64,000 bases of DNA from Deltaproteobacteria bacterium. GTDB taxonomy: Bacteria; Desulfobacterota; Desulfuromonadia; Geobacterales; JAJYBI01. Where the stretch lies: NCBI GenBank assembly GCA_021779095.1, contig JAJYBI010000002.1, positions 62,001-126,000 of the forward strand, in the 5' to 3' direction. Shown in pieces: positions 52,054 to 61,251 of this stretch. A model generated the notes under the pieces. The model worked only from the letters and a program-made list of their open reading frames with translations. It was not told the DNA's origin and ran no database searches. A program made the position numbers and the translations under genes. Every line of letters starts with the position of its first letter. Position 1 is the stretch's first letter.

Positions 52054-52117
52054 CGCCGGGCCGTAATCAAACGTTCGGGTTGTCGGCCCGGGTGTACCCG
52101 TTTTGCGCGCAACCCGG

Positions 52118-52819
52118 CTAAGAGGCCGGCTGGCCGCGGCGGACCACCAGCAGCAGGACGTTGCCCGCCATGAACAGGAGCGCCCCGGCCAGCGCCACAC
52201 CCGCCCCAGGTTCCCGGTGGATCTCCACCAGCGCCATCCGCATCGGCGGCGGCGCCAGCTCCTTCAGGTACAGGCCGTAGCCGTCGAGGAAAAAGGGGTG
52301 GTTCGGGGCGACCGTCCGGTCGACCTCGCGCCCGTCGGCCAGATACCGGACCCGGACATGATAGTCGGTCGGCATCCCCATGGGCCCCACCTCCTGCGAG
52401 AACCGGTCGAGCCGCACGGTACTTCCGCCCGGAAACTCCACCACCGCCCCCTCCGGGACCTGCATCGTCCCCTTTTCACTCCCCGCGGCCGACAACAGGT
52501 GGGCAAGCACCACCAGCAGGAACCCCAGGTGCATCAGCTGGGGGGCCAAGAGCGACGACAGCCGGACCTGCCCGTACCGCCGGAAAATCGTCTGCAGGCT
52601 GCAGGTTATCGTGTTCACCGCCAGGAGGACCAGCAGCAGGACGGCCAGCCAGAGCCACCAGCTCTCCGAGAGCGGCATCTCCCGCAGCCAGGTCAGCAGC
52701 GGCATCTCGTTGATGGTCGCCGCCCCTTCCCCCCCCGCGAACGAACCGGCCCCCAAGAGCAGTATCACCCCGGACATCAGCCAGAGCCCCAGGTTCAGCG
52801 ATCCCAGCCAGCGCATCAT
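52118..52819 (-). CDS. ResB-like cytochrome c biogenesis protein, orphan
   Basis: The 233-residue protein has four helices: 5-25, 55-75, 95-113 and 210-228, with a periplasmic part (MQVPEGAVVEFPGGSTVRLDRFS) between the third and fourth. This is the short ResB/CcsB-like type that helps deliver heme to apocytochromes. The ccsA/resC partner is not adjacent here. MMRWLGSLNL is chosen as start behind GGAGGAG. In a multiheme-cytochrome-rich organism, extra ResB-like genes are plausible. Confidence 0.75.
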   Translation of the reverse strand: MMRWLGSLNLGLWLMSGVILLLGAGSFAGGEGAATINEMPLLTWLREMPLSESWWLWLAVLLLVLLAVNTITCSLQTIFRRYGQVRLSSLLAPQLMHLGFLLVVLAHLLSAAGSEKGTMQVPEGAVVEFPGGSTVRLDRFSQEVGPMGMPTDYHVRVRYLADGREVDRTVAPNHPFFLDGYGLYLKELAPPPMRMALVEIHREPGAGVALAGALLFMAGNVLLLVVRRGQPAS

Positions 52820-52994
52820 GCCGCTCCTCCACCCGCCCCTTGTCCGGGACAGGATCAAAGTTCCTTACTGGCGGAGACTGTACCATCGCCGACGACGCCT
52901 TGCACGAAAAAAGGGTTGCGCAGACCACCGCACCCCTTCGAACCTCTCGATTCGTTATCCGCCTCCCGTGAGGAACGAGCCAGCCGCCCGGGCG

Positions 52995-53729
52995 TCACCC
53001 CCCCTGCAGCTCCATCGCACGTCCTTCCTCGGCGAGACAGTAGGCGAATTCGCCGCACGGGACCAGCAGGTGCCGCGACAGGAGCCGCACGAACCCGTAG
53101 CTGAACTCCTGGCGCGAGTATCCCTGGCGCTGGCAGTCGTGCTGCAGGCGCGTCAGATCGATGAATACGTCGTCCCGGTAGTCGGGGCTCAGCAGCAGCG
53201 CCAGGATGGCCTGTTCGACATGGGCCCTCAGGTCATCGGCATCCCGCCCCTCCTTCGGCACCGGTACGGAGCACTCCCGTTCCGGATTACCCGGGCCGTA
53301 TTCGTCGGCGGTGGCCGACGGCGCTGCGACGAAGATACGCTCCCCACCCTTCTCCGCGGCCGGTTCGGGCAGGCGCCACCCCAGAAGGGCACGGATGCGC
53401 GCGATCAGTTCGGAGATGGCGAACGGACACGAAAGATAGTCCGTGACCCCGGCGCACAGTGCGGCGACGATGTCACCTTCATCCTCCGGCGCCCCCAGCA
53501 GCAGAAACGGCACCGTTCCACCCGCAGCGCGGACCGCCCGCACCATCTCCATACCGTCCGCACCCGGCGGCACGTCGTCCACGATCACCAGGTCCAGACC
53601 ACCATTATGCACCTGCCTGAGGGCATCGGCCCCGCCGCACGCGGACACGATCCGACAAAACCCGCCCGCATACCGCTTCCGCAGGATACCGGCAAGTCGT
53701 CCCGACTGCTCCGCCACAAGAATCCGCAT
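52995..53729 (-). CDS. Degenerate response-regulator receiver protein with unknown C-terminal domain
   Basis: The 244-residue protein has a receiver fold at 1-118: MRILVAEQSG, LDLVIVDDVPPG with Asp51, VPFLLLGAPEDEGD and DYLSCPF. Asp51 is kept, but the Asp pair at strand 1 is AEQ (only Glu7), the Thr/Ser is Gly79 and the essential Lys is Cys101, so normal phosphorylation signalling is doubtful. The C-terminal domain (about 165-244, EQAILALLLSPDYRDDVFIDL, SRQEFSYGFVRLLSRHLLV) is helical and unrecognised. Start follows GGAGGAAC. Confidence 0.75.
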   Translation of the reverse strand: MRILVAEQSGRLAGILRKRYAGGFCRIVSACGGADALRQVHNGGLDLVIVDDVPPGADGMEMVRAVRAAGGTVPFLLLGAPEDEGDIVAALCAGVTDYLSCPFAISELIARIRALLGWRLPEPAAEKGGERIFVAAPSATADEYGPGNPERECSVPVPKEGRDADDLRAHVEQAILALLLSPDYRDDVFIDLTRLQHDCQRQGYSRQEFSYGFVRLLSRHLLVPCGEFAYCLAEEGRAMELQGG

Positions 53730-54340
53730 ACCGTTCCTCCGGCCGCTTCCTCGGCAGCGGCAGCGCTGCGCGATGCGGCAACGGCAGGTACTTCTGCCCG
53801 ATCCATGCCAAAACCGGGCATGCACCACCCGAAAAAGCCGGCGCGGGGCGGAGGGAGGGCGGTAGCCGTAATCAACGACTGCTCCGGGGAATCGCCGCAC
53901 ACGGCATCCCGGATATGCCGCGCCGGCCCAATATTCCCTTATAGACAATTATTAACGGTCGGAGGGGACGGAATTTCGTCAACATCCTTTACACCCTGCA
54001 GGCAAATCCGACGCAACATGCCGGTATTGCTGGCTACTACCGGCATCGTAAACATAGTTTACAGACAACGGCGCAATCCATACAGAACCCCGATTGCCGG
54101 TGTGTTACGTGAACGTAAAGAAACGTTACCATCCGGACGACGGTTCTCCCGTCGCAAACGCGAAGCAGGAAAGTGCATCCCCCCCCATGGGCTCGACTCT
54201 ACCGTCACCCCGACGTGTCATATCCTTCTGCACGCCCCGCACGCGGTCGTGTTCACCGGCCGCCGGCCATCGACGCTTTCCCGAATGGCACCGGATTAGC
54301 CGTGGACATCCCGGTAGTAAATCTGGTACAAGAACATACC
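53730..54340. promoter_or_regulatory. Long gene-free leader upstream of the TonB-dependent receptor, with dyads
   Basis: No convincing gene is found in these 611 bp. Three dyads cluster in an AT-richer part: TGCCGGTA/TACCGGCA (54019-54045), GTAAAC-ATA-GTTTAC (54048-54062) and TTACGT-GA-ACGTAA (54105-54118), then a GACGG/CCGTC stem near 54138. They may be operators or a structured leader. No cobalamin-riboswitch B12 box is seen. Confidence 0.4.
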
Positions 54341-56152
54341 ATGCGCCATCCCCGACGGCACAATTCCACCTTTGCCTGCCTGGCAGTTCTCTGCCTGCTG
54401 CTGACGCTCGTCCCGGTCGCCCGGGGCGAGGAAACGGTCGACACGCTCGACCTGTTCAACGCATGGCAGGGCGAGTCCGCAGCCGCCGTCCGCGCACCCA
54501 AGCCGCTCTCCCGTACCGCCGAAACCATCACGGTCGTTACCCGCCGCGATATCGAAGCGCTCAACGCCCATACCCTCGGCGACATCCTCGTCACCCTCTC
54601 CGGCATCCAGGTCCAGCGACTGGGTGGCCCCGGGAGCGTCACCTATACGCTCATCCAGGGATCGGACTTCAACCATGTCCTCGTCCTGCTGGACGGCGTA
54701 CCGCTCAACAACTCGAATAACTTCTCCGATGTGGGACTGGTGCCGGCACGGATCATCGAACGGGTGGAGGTGATCAAGGGGCCCGCCTCCTCGGTCTGGG
54801 GACAGGCGCTGGGCGGGGTGATCAGCGTCACCACGCGGGAACCGGCACCGGATCGGCCGCTTGCGGGGACGCTCGACGGTTCCATCGGCAGCCGTGCCAG
54901 TGCGGACAGCGGCGGGGAACTGAACGGGACCACCGGTCGTCTCGGTTATCTCCTGTCCGGCGGCTACCTGCGATCCGACGGAATTCGGCAGAAGACGGAC
55001 GTCTCCGCTCCAACCGCCTATGCAAAGTTCACCTGGCAGATGCCGGGAAACGGACAGATATGGGGGACCTTCGGCTACGCCCGTGCAGTCCGGGGAAACA
55101 TCTTCGCTCCGATGTACGGGTTCCAGGAAGATTCGGACGCCACCCACCTGACCGGCTCCCTCGGCCTGCAGCGGGATCTGGCGAACGGTCTCGATCTGGA
55201 GCTCCTGCTTCGCCATTCCTCGGAGAAAGACGTCATCACGGATAGCGACTTGAGTGACCTCCTCCTGGCGGCGAAATCGTACCGTTACAACGTCACCGGC
55301 GGTTCCGCCCGGCTTTCGTGGCAAGGGGCACGCCAGCTCGCGGTGGGCGGTGTCGACTACGAGCACGCGAACTACCATCAGGAGATATCCCTCGCACCGG
55401 ATCTCGCCCATCGCCGCAACGCGGACCGGTGGGGCGTCTACGCCAACGACACCATCGACCTGGGGCCGGTAAGCGTCATACCCGGGATCAGGTTCGACCA
55501 CACGGAGCACGGCAATCAGTGGAGCCCCTCCCTGGGGGCGGTCTGGCGCCTCACCGAGTCGACCCTCCTGCGGGGGTACGTGGCCCAGGGGTTCAGCCTG
55601 GCGGACATAACCGTCGACCAGGGACCGGAACGGGGCTGGACCGCGCGCCTGGGGGTGGAGAGCGAAGCGGTTCCCTACCTCTGGCTGCGGGGGACGCTGT
55701 TCCGCAACGAGCTCTGGGATGTCGCGGCTTCCCCGGGTGTGCAGATGAGATGGACAACCTGCGGCACCGAGCTGGAACTCCGCACCGCACCGGTCTTCAA
55801 CACCTCTATCGCCGCCGGCTACACCTTCATGGATTCCCGCAGCCCCGACGGTGCCCAGGTGCCGGGCAGCCCGCGCCACAGCCTCAACCTGTCGCTTGCG
55901 TACGACGACCGCACCATCCGGGGCAGCGTTACCGGCCGGCAGGTCAACTGGAACGCCCCTCCCGAAGACAACGGCAGGTACCATGCCCTGATCTTCGACC
56001 TGTTCCTGGGGGCGAAGGTCCTGCAGCACGACGACCGGATCGTCGAGCTGTTCTTCTCCGGGCACAACCTGTTCACCGCATCCATGTACCCTTTCGACGC
56101 GCTCCCCAACACAGGCCGCTGGTTCGAAGGCGGCGTAAAGGTGAGCTTTTGA
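54341..56152 (+). CDS. TonB-dependent outer-membrane receptor
   Basis: The 603-residue precursor has a signal peptide (CLAVLCLLLTLVPVARG). A plug domain follows (TAETITVVTRRDIEALNAHTLGDILVTLSGIQV; VLLDGVPLNN; RVEVIKGPASSVWG) and a 22-strand-type barrel with alternating hydrophobic strands, ending in the usual aromatic residue (GGVKVSF). It imports a scarce ligand, siderophore, metal complex or similar; the ligand is not recognisable. The first Met with signal peptide is chosen; an upstream frame is unsupported. The stop overlaps the next gene as TTGA. Confidence 0.92.
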   Translation: MRHPRRHNSTFACLAVLCLLLTLVPVARGEETVDTLDLFNAWQGESAAAVRAPKPLSRTAETITVVTRRDIEALNAHTLGDILVTLSGIQVQRLGGPGSVTYTLIQGSDFNHVLVLLDGVPLNNSNNFSDVGLVPARIIERVEVIKGPASSVWGQALGGVISVTTREPAPDRPLAGTLDGSIGSRASADSGGELNGTTGRLGYLLSGGYLRSDGIRQKTDVSAPTAYAKFTWQMPGNGQIWGTFGYARAVRGNIFAPMYGFQEDSDATHLTGSLGLQRDLANGLDLELLLRHSSEKDVITDSDLSDLLLAAKSYRYNVTGGSARLSWQGARQLAVGGVDYEHANYHQEISLAPDLAHRRNADRWGVYANDTIDLGPVSVIPGIRFDHTEHGNQWSPSLGAVWRLTESTLLRGYVAQGFSLADITVDQGPERGWTARLGVESEAVPYLWLRGTLFRNELWDVAASPGVQMRWTTCGTELELRTAPVFNTSIAAGYTFMDSRSPDGAQVPGSPRHSLNLSLAYDDRTIRGSVTGRQVNWNAPPEDNGRYHALIFDLFLGAKVLQHDDRIVELFFSGHNLFTASMYPFDALPNTGRWFEGGVKVSF

Positions 56153-57033
56153 GGATCATCCTGTCCAGCATAGTCGCCCTGACGCTCCTCCTCCCCGTCA
56201 CGGTGCAGGCCTACGACCTCCTCGTACTGGAAAGCCGCCATGAAGCGGCCTACGACGAGCTTCTGGCGGGGTTCGCCTCACGGCTGCCGCTCTCCCGACG
56301 GATCATAACCCTTTCCACCTACGAGGATGCGGATATCAACCGCATCGTCCGGGAGGACCACCCCCGGCTGATCATCACCCTGGGCGACACGGCCCTTGTC
56401 GCCGTCCGGCCGGTCCGGCAGACGCCGATCATCGCCCTCATGGCTCTCGGCATCCATGCCCGGCACACCGTCCAGGCCAACCTGACCGGCATCTGCATGT
56501 TCGTACCTCCGGAACGGTACCTGGCCGTGTTCCATGCCATGAAGACACACCGGGTCGGGGTGATACTCGATCCCGCCAAGAGCGGCTGGTATCTGCAGCA
56601 GACACAGGCCGCCGCCCGGCACACGGGGATCGAACTGGTGGTGCGGGATGTATCCTCTCCCCGGGAGGCGCTGGAGCGGCTCTCCGGACTGGTCCACAGG
56701 GTGGATGCGCTCTGGCTTTTGCCCGATACCACTGCCATGACGCGGGCCACGGCGGAGGCGTACTTCCGGTTCGCCCAGGAGCAGGACCTCCCCACCGTCA
56801 TCTTTGCCTCGGCGTACCTGGGGTACGGGGGAGCGGTTGCGGTGGATATCGACCGGTTCGGGATGGGTCAACAGGCGGCGGATATGGGAACGGCGCTCCT
56901 GGCCGGCACCCCCCCCGGAGCGATCCCGGTGAGACTGCCGAGATTGACGAGGGTCAGATACAACCGGAGTGTGCTGAAACACCTGGCCATCCCCGTCGAG
57001 CCGCTGGACAGGCTCTCCAGAACGGGCAGGTAA
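56149..57033 (+). CDS. Periplasmic ABC-type substrate-binding protein (PF04392-like)
   Basis: The 294-residue precursor has a signal peptide (IILSSIVALTLLLPVTVQA) and a two-lobed binding-protein fold: RLIITLGDTALVAVRP, TPIIALMALGI, HRVGVILDPAKSGWYLQQTQ, ALWLLPDTTAMTRATAEAYF and YGGAVAVDIDRFGMGQQAA, similar to the TrpX-type uncharacterised ABC binding proteins. No permease or ATPase gene is adjacent. TTG start overlaps the receptor stop and is preceded by AAGGTGAG. The place before a histidine kinase suggests a sensory binding protein (inferred). Confidence 0.85.
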   Translation: MRIILSSIVALTLLLPVTVQAYDLLVLESRHEAAYDELLAGFASRLPLSRRIITLSTYEDADINRIVREDHPRLIITLGDTALVAVRPVRQTPIIALMALGIHARHTVQANLTGICMFVPPERYLAVFHAMKTHRVGVILDPAKSGWYLQQTQAAARHTGIELVVRDVSSPREALERLSGLVHRVDALWLLPDTTAMTRATAEAYFRFAQEQDLPTVIFASAYLGYGGAVAVDIDRFGMGQQAADMGTALLAGTPPGAIPVRLPRLTRVRYNRSVLKHLAIPVEPLDRLSRTGR

Positions 57034-57037
57034 CCGG

Positions 57038-58621
57038 ATGGCCGGTTTTTCCTTCTCTCCCCTGCGCGCCAGCTTCAGCTTCAGGCTCTTCGCCATCTTC
57101 ACGACGATGACCGCCTTGATGACCATCTTTCTGACGGCCTGGTACACCTACTTCACCGTGAATGAACTGCGCGCCGGCATCTCCGCCAAGCTCAGGCTCC
57201 AGGCGCGGCACCTGGCAGAATCCGTCCGGCTTCCACTGTATGCGGAAAACCGCGAATCCCTTCAGTACCTTGCCGAGGAAGCGGCCAAGGAACCAGAGAT
57301 TTACTCGATAGAGATATCCTCCATCGACGGACGACTGCTGGCGAACATCCGCAAGGAGAATGACGCCGCTTCCCCGGACAAACTCGTTGCATCGGTGGAG
57401 GTGCGCAGTTCGACGCTTTTCACCTCGCCCGACACCCTGCTCGATGCCGATTCCGAACCCGACGGCACCCTCATCGGCTATGTCAAGATGGTGCGAAACA
57501 CGACCGACCTGAAACGGGCCACCCACAACACCATCCTCGTCTCCTTCGGCCTGGCCGCGCTGTTCTGGCTGGCGGTCACGAGTCTCAGCTTCTTCGTACT
57601 CCGGAGCGTAACCCGCTCGTTCAGCACGCTGATGGCGGGGATCGAACGGATGCGGGGGGGGGATCTGTCGGCACGGATACCGGTGGAACGGATGGATGAG
57701 CCGGGCAAGGCGGCCGTCGCGGTCAACGAACTGGCCGAATCGCTGCAGCGACGCGAAGCGGAAAACCTGAAACTGCAGGAAGATCTGGTGCAGTCCATGC
57801 GGATCGAAGTCCAGAATGAAAAAAAGCAGCTCATGGCGAAGCTGATCCAGACAAACCGGATGACCTCCATCGGACTGATGGCCTCCAGTATGGCGCATGA
57901 GATCAACAACCCCGTCGGGGCCATCAGCATGGCAAACCAGTTCCTCTGCCGGGCGTGGGAGCAGGCGTTGCCGCTCCTCCACCGGGTTGCCGAAGAAGAG
58001 GGCAACTTCTCTCTGGGGGGGGTACCCTTCAGCAGTGCCCGGACCGACGTGGAAGAATGCTGCGCGACCATATACCGCAGCACCGAACGGATCGCCCAGG
58101 TCATCTCGGACCTGCGGGGCTACAGTCTCGGTGAACGTAACGAACTGCAACCCGGCGTGGACGTCAACCAGGTCATCACCGACGCGCTGTCGATTGTCCA
58201 GGCCCACGGCCGGCACTTCGAGGCGACCATCATCGCCAACACGTCGCCCCATCTCCCCACCGTAACCGCCAGCCACCACCAGCTGGTGCAGGTGGTGGTG
58301 AACCTGCTCATGAATGCCGTGCAGGCGCTCCCCGGCGGCAGGGGCACCATCATCATCGGCACCGCATACCTGTCCGAACGCGGCCAGGTCCAGATCACCG
58401 TACGAGACAACGGGGTCGGCATACCACTTGAGGTACGGGAGCATCTCCTGGAGCCGTTCGTCTCCACCCGTCTCGAACGCGGAGGGAGCGGGCTCGGACT
58501 CTTCGTCACCAACTTCATCGTCACGGCCCATGGGGGGTGGCTCGAATTCGACTCCACCGTCGGGAGCGGCACCACCGTCATGGTCCGGCTCCCGATAGCG
58601 CCGCAGGATACGTCGGCATGA
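57038..58621 (+). CDS. Membrane sensor histidine kinase
   Basis: The 527-residue protein has two transmembrane helices (about 17-38 and 168-188) around a periplasmic sensor of about 130 residues, a HAMP-like region (SVTRSFSTLMAGIERMRGGDLSAR), a HisKA domain with His287 in SSMAHEINNPVGAISMA and a HATPase (VVNLLMNAVQAL, DNGVGIPLEV, SGLGLFVTNFIV). A 30-residue insert separates HisKA helices. Only 4 bp after the binding-protein gene. The NtrC-type regulator encoded convergently is the likely partner. Confidence 0.9.
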   Translation: MAGFSFSPLRASFSFRLFAIFTTMTALMTIFLTAWYTYFTVNELRAGISAKLRLQARHLAESVRLPLYAENRESLQYLAEEAAKEPEIYSIEISSIDGRLLANIRKENDAASPDKLVASVEVRSSTLFTSPDTLLDADSEPDGTLIGYVKMVRNTTDLKRATHNTILVSFGLAALFWLAVTSLSFFVLRSVTRSFSTLMAGIERMRGGDLSARIPVERMDEPGKAAVAVNELAESLQRREAENLKLQEDLVQSMRIEVQNEKKQLMAKLIQTNRMTSIGLMASSMAHEINNPVGAISMANQFLCRAWEQALPLLHRVAEEEGNFSLGGVPFSSARTDVEECCATIYRSTERIAQVISDLRGYSLGERNELQPGVDVNQVITDALSIVQAHGRHFEATIIANTSPHLPTVTASHHQLVQVVVNLLMNAVQALPGGRGTIIIGTAYLSERGQVQITVRDNGVGIPLEVREHLLEPFVSTRLERGGSGLGLFVTNFIVTAHGGWLEFDSTVGSGTTVMVRLPIAPQDTSA

Positions 58622-58647
58622 AAAAACCCGCTTCAGGCGGGTTTTTT
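58621..58647. terminator. Bidirectional terminator between kinase and regulator genes
   Basis: AAAAAA-CCCGC-TTCAG-GCGGG-TTTTTT (58621-58647) overlaps the kinase stop codon and lies between convergent genes. Confidence 0.92.
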
Positions 58648-58687
58648 CATCTGCATCATGCCGGAAAAGGTGAAGCGTATCGACGGG

Positions 58688-60115
58688 TCAGGCAATCTCC
58701 CCCATCTGGGAGAGCTTCTTGTTGAGGGTCGGTCGGGAGATCCCCAGCAGTTCCGCCGCCATGGTCTTGTTCCCCCCGGTCGTCCGCATCGCCTCGTCGA
58801 TGAGCATCTGCTCCACCACCGTCAGGCTCGGAAACGTTTCATACTGGATCTGCATGTTGAAATGGCGGTCGCGGAAGATCCGCAGGCTCCGCTGCACGAC
58901 GGCGTCCACCGAGTCCACCTCGAGAAAATCCTTCATGGTGAGCGTCGTACCGGGATTGCAGGTGGCCGCATGGTGAATGAGGCTCTGCAGCTCCCGCACG
59001 TTACCCGGATAATCGTACTCGTACAGGGCACACCGGGCGTCGCGGCTGATGGATGGCACCGGGCGGGAGAGCTCGCGGGCACTCTCGTGCAGGAAATGGT
59101 CGATGAGCAGCGGGATGTCCTCGCGCCGCTCCCTGAGCGGCGGTACGTTGATGTGATGACAGCGCAGCCGGTGATACAGGTCGCGGCGGAATTTTCCCTG
59201 TTCCAGCAGCGCATCGAAATCGTAATTGGTCGCGGCGATGATCCGCGCATCGCTCTTCAGAAGGACATCCGAGCCCAGACGGTAGTACTCCCGCTCCTGC
59301 AGCAGCCGGAGCAGCTTCACCTGCGCGCCCGCCCCCATGTCGCCCACCTCGTCCAGGAACAGCGTCCCCCCCTGGGCCTTGGCGACGAGCCCCTCGCGCG
59401 ACTCGTTCGCGCCGGTGAACGCCCCCTTCCGGTGGCCGAAGAGGGTATCGTCCAGCATCAGATCGTCCAGCCCCGCCACGTTCAGCGGGACGAACGCCCC
59501 CTTGAGGCCGCTTACCCGATGGATGGCCCTTGCAATCAGCTCCTTCCCCACGCCGGTCTCGCCGGTGAGCAGCACGGGATTCCGCGACGTCCGCATGCTT
59601 TCGATGATCTTGAAGATGCCCTGCATGCGCGGATTCACCGACTGGATCTCCGTAAAGGCATCGGTGCAGGAAAGCGAATCCCCCAGAAGGTACTCCCTCA
59701 GGCGGCGGTTCTGGCTGGAGAGTTCGCTGATCTGGAACGCCTTGTTCAGACTGGAGAGCAGCCGGTTCGTATCGATCGGCTTGGTGATATAGTCGAAGGC
59801 CCCCTGCTTGATGCAGCCGACCACCACCTGCAGGTCGCTGACCGCCGTCATGATGATGACGGGGATATGGGAATAGTCCTGGGTCAGGATCGGCAGGAGA
59901 TCGGCACCGGACATGCCGGGCATGATCCAGTCCATCAGGATGACGCCCACATGCCCCTTTTCCAGCTCGGGCACCACCTCCCGGCCCGACCCGAGTGCGA
60001 CGACCTCCGCGACATCATGGGACAGCAGCAGCCGGCGCGCTTCGTTGAGAAAATCCTGGTCGTCATCGACCACCAGCACGGCCCGACCCGTTTCCACGAT
60101 CTTTTTTTCCCCCAT
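58688..60115 (-). CDS. Sigma-54-dependent response regulator (NtrC family)
   Basis: The 475-residue protein has a receiver (VVDDDQ at 16-20, Asp62 in LMDWIMPGMSG, TAVSD and ITKPID), an AAA+ domain (GETGVGKELIARAIH; GHRKGAFTGANESREG with the sigma-54 contact loop GAFTGA; LDEVGDM) and a Fis-type HTH (GGNKTMAAELLGISRPTLNKKL). It should activate a -24/-12 promoter when phosphorylated. ATG at 60115 is chosen because the receiver begins there. It is the last element of the receptor-binding protein-kinase cluster; its targets are not marked by a clear -24/-12 site in this window. Confidence 0.9.
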   Translation of the reverse strand: MGEKKIVETGRAVLVVDDDQDFLNEARRLLLSHDVAEVVALGSGREVVPELEKGHVGVILMDWIMPGMSGADLLPILTQDYSHIPVIIMTAVSDLQVVVGCIKQGAFDYITKPIDTNRLLSSLNKAFQISELSSQNRRLREYLLGDSLSCTDAFTEIQSVNPRMQGIFKIIESMRTSRNPVLLTGETGVGKELIARAIHRVSGLKGAFVPLNVAGLDDLMLDDTLFGHRKGAFTGANESREGLVAKAQGGTLFLDEVGDMGAGAQVKLLRLLQEREYYRLGSDVLLKSDARIIAATNYDFDALLEQGKFRRDLYHRLRCHHINVPPLRERREDIPLLIDHFLHESARELSRPVPSISRDARCALYEYDYPGNVRELQSLIHHAATCNPGTTLTMKDFLEVDSVDAVVQRSLRIFRDRHFNMQIQYETFPSLTVVEQMLIDEAMRTTGGNKTMAAELLGISRPTLNKKLSQMGEIA

Positions 60116-60330
60116 TGGCAGACACCACCTGTTCCGTTCAGTAGCACCGACATCGCACCGGTCACCCGGCAGCCCCCCGGGACGACGCATCGATTGGGGG
60201 AAGTATACTCCAGGCACCAAACGGAGGTCCATCTGTTTTTACGTGAAGGGGAAAAGCGCGGCGGGATTGCAGGGTTCGACGAACGGAGAAAAAAGGTGCA
60301 ACGGGGAGACGGCACGGGAAACGGGGGAAG

Positions 60331-60369
60331 AAAAAAAAACCCGTGCCGCCCAATGGAAAGCGGCACGGG
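60331..60369 (-). terminator. Terminator of the Pal-like gene
   Basis: On the minus strand CCCGTGCCG..CGGCACGGG forms a stem (60340-60369) followed by nine T. Confidence 0.92.
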
Positions 60370-60384
60370 GCAGGTGGAGAGTTA

Positions 60385-60954
60385 CTACGGCGATACGGTC
60401 ACGAATTCGTCGCGCCGGTTCTTTGCCCATGCAGCTTCGTTATGGGCGGGATCGGCGGGCTTTTCCTTGCCGTAACTGACCGTCGCAATCCGGTCCGCAG
60501 CGATTCCGCTGGTGACGAGATACTTCTTGGCGGCATTGGCCCGCCGGTCTCCCAGCGCGAGGTTGTATTCATCCGACCCGCGCTCGTCGCAGTTCCCTTC
60601 GATCCGGATGCGGGTAGATGCCTTTTTCCTCATCTGCTCGGCGGTCTTGGTCAGTGCTGTCGTCGATGCGGGAGAAAGCGTGGACGAATCAAAACTGAAA
60701 TAGATGACATCAAACCTGTTCTGCGCCTGTTCCGCCAAATTCTGTGCGGTCTGGGCAGGCGAAACCGCGGGTTCCGTCTTTACCGGCGACTCCTTCACCG
60801 GCTCCGTTTTTACCGGAGCCTTCGCAGTCGCGGCTGAGGTCGCCGACGGCGCAAGCTGCTGGTCAGACTTTACCATCTCCTTCTTCGTGCACCCTCCGGC
60901 CATCACGGCAATACCACATACTGCCCAACACGCCATTCTTACATTCCGCTTCAT
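60385..60954 (-). CDS. pal: Pal-like OmpA-domain lipoprotein
   Basis: The 189-residue protein has an N-terminal signal ending GGCTKK (a slightly atypical lipobox with Ala at -3), a Lys/Pro/Glu repeat linker (VKTEPVKESPVKTEP) and an OmpA C-terminal peptidoglycan-binding domain with FSFDSSTLSP, RIRIEGNCDERGSDEYNLALGDRRA. It tethers the outer membrane to the wall. No tol genes are adjacent, so it may be a paralogue. Own promoter at 61047-61076. Confidence 0.85.
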   Translation of the reverse strand: MKRNVRMACWAVCGIAVMAGGCTKKEMVKSDQQLAPSATSAATAKAPVKTEPVKESPVKTEPAVSPAQTAQNLAEQAQNRFDVIYFSFDSSTLSPASTTALTKTAEQMRKKASTRIRIEGNCDERGSDEYNLALGDRRANAAKKYLVTSGIAADRIATVSYGKEKPADPAHNEAAWAKNRRDEFVTVSP

Positions 60955-61026
60955 GTTCTTTCTCCCAGTTTTTAAGGCCTTCGCCCGTTAGTGCGGGTCA
61001 AGCGGCATTTGACCCCGCACCGTTTA

Positions 61027-61076
61027 CATGTCAGACATGCCGCTACATAATATTTGAACACAAACTAGTTAGTCAA
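61027..61076 (-). promoter_or_regulatory. Promoter and palindrome upstream of the Pal-like gene
   Basis: On the minus strand TTGACT (61071-61076), 18-bp spacer and TATTAT (61047-61052). Just downstream, at the expected start site, CATGTC-A-GACATG (61027-61039) is a perfect inverted repeat that could bind a repressor. Confidence 0.5.
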
Positions 61077-61251
61077 TGGTTTTTCTCTGCGCACAACAGA
61101 CCCTGAACAAGTATTTTCCGGTACAATTACAGGCATCTAACATCATTCCCGCTTCACCGCACCGGCGCGCTGATACCGGGCACGCCTGTGTCAGAAAAAA
61201 CCGGGGGCGGCACCGGCAAGCTACGAGAGGACGCGGAGCAAAAGACACCCC

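Noticed and set aside
53940..54340. Cobalamin riboswitch before the TonB-dependent receptor
   Set aside because: No B12-box-like sequence is present and the dyads do not fit the riboswitch core.
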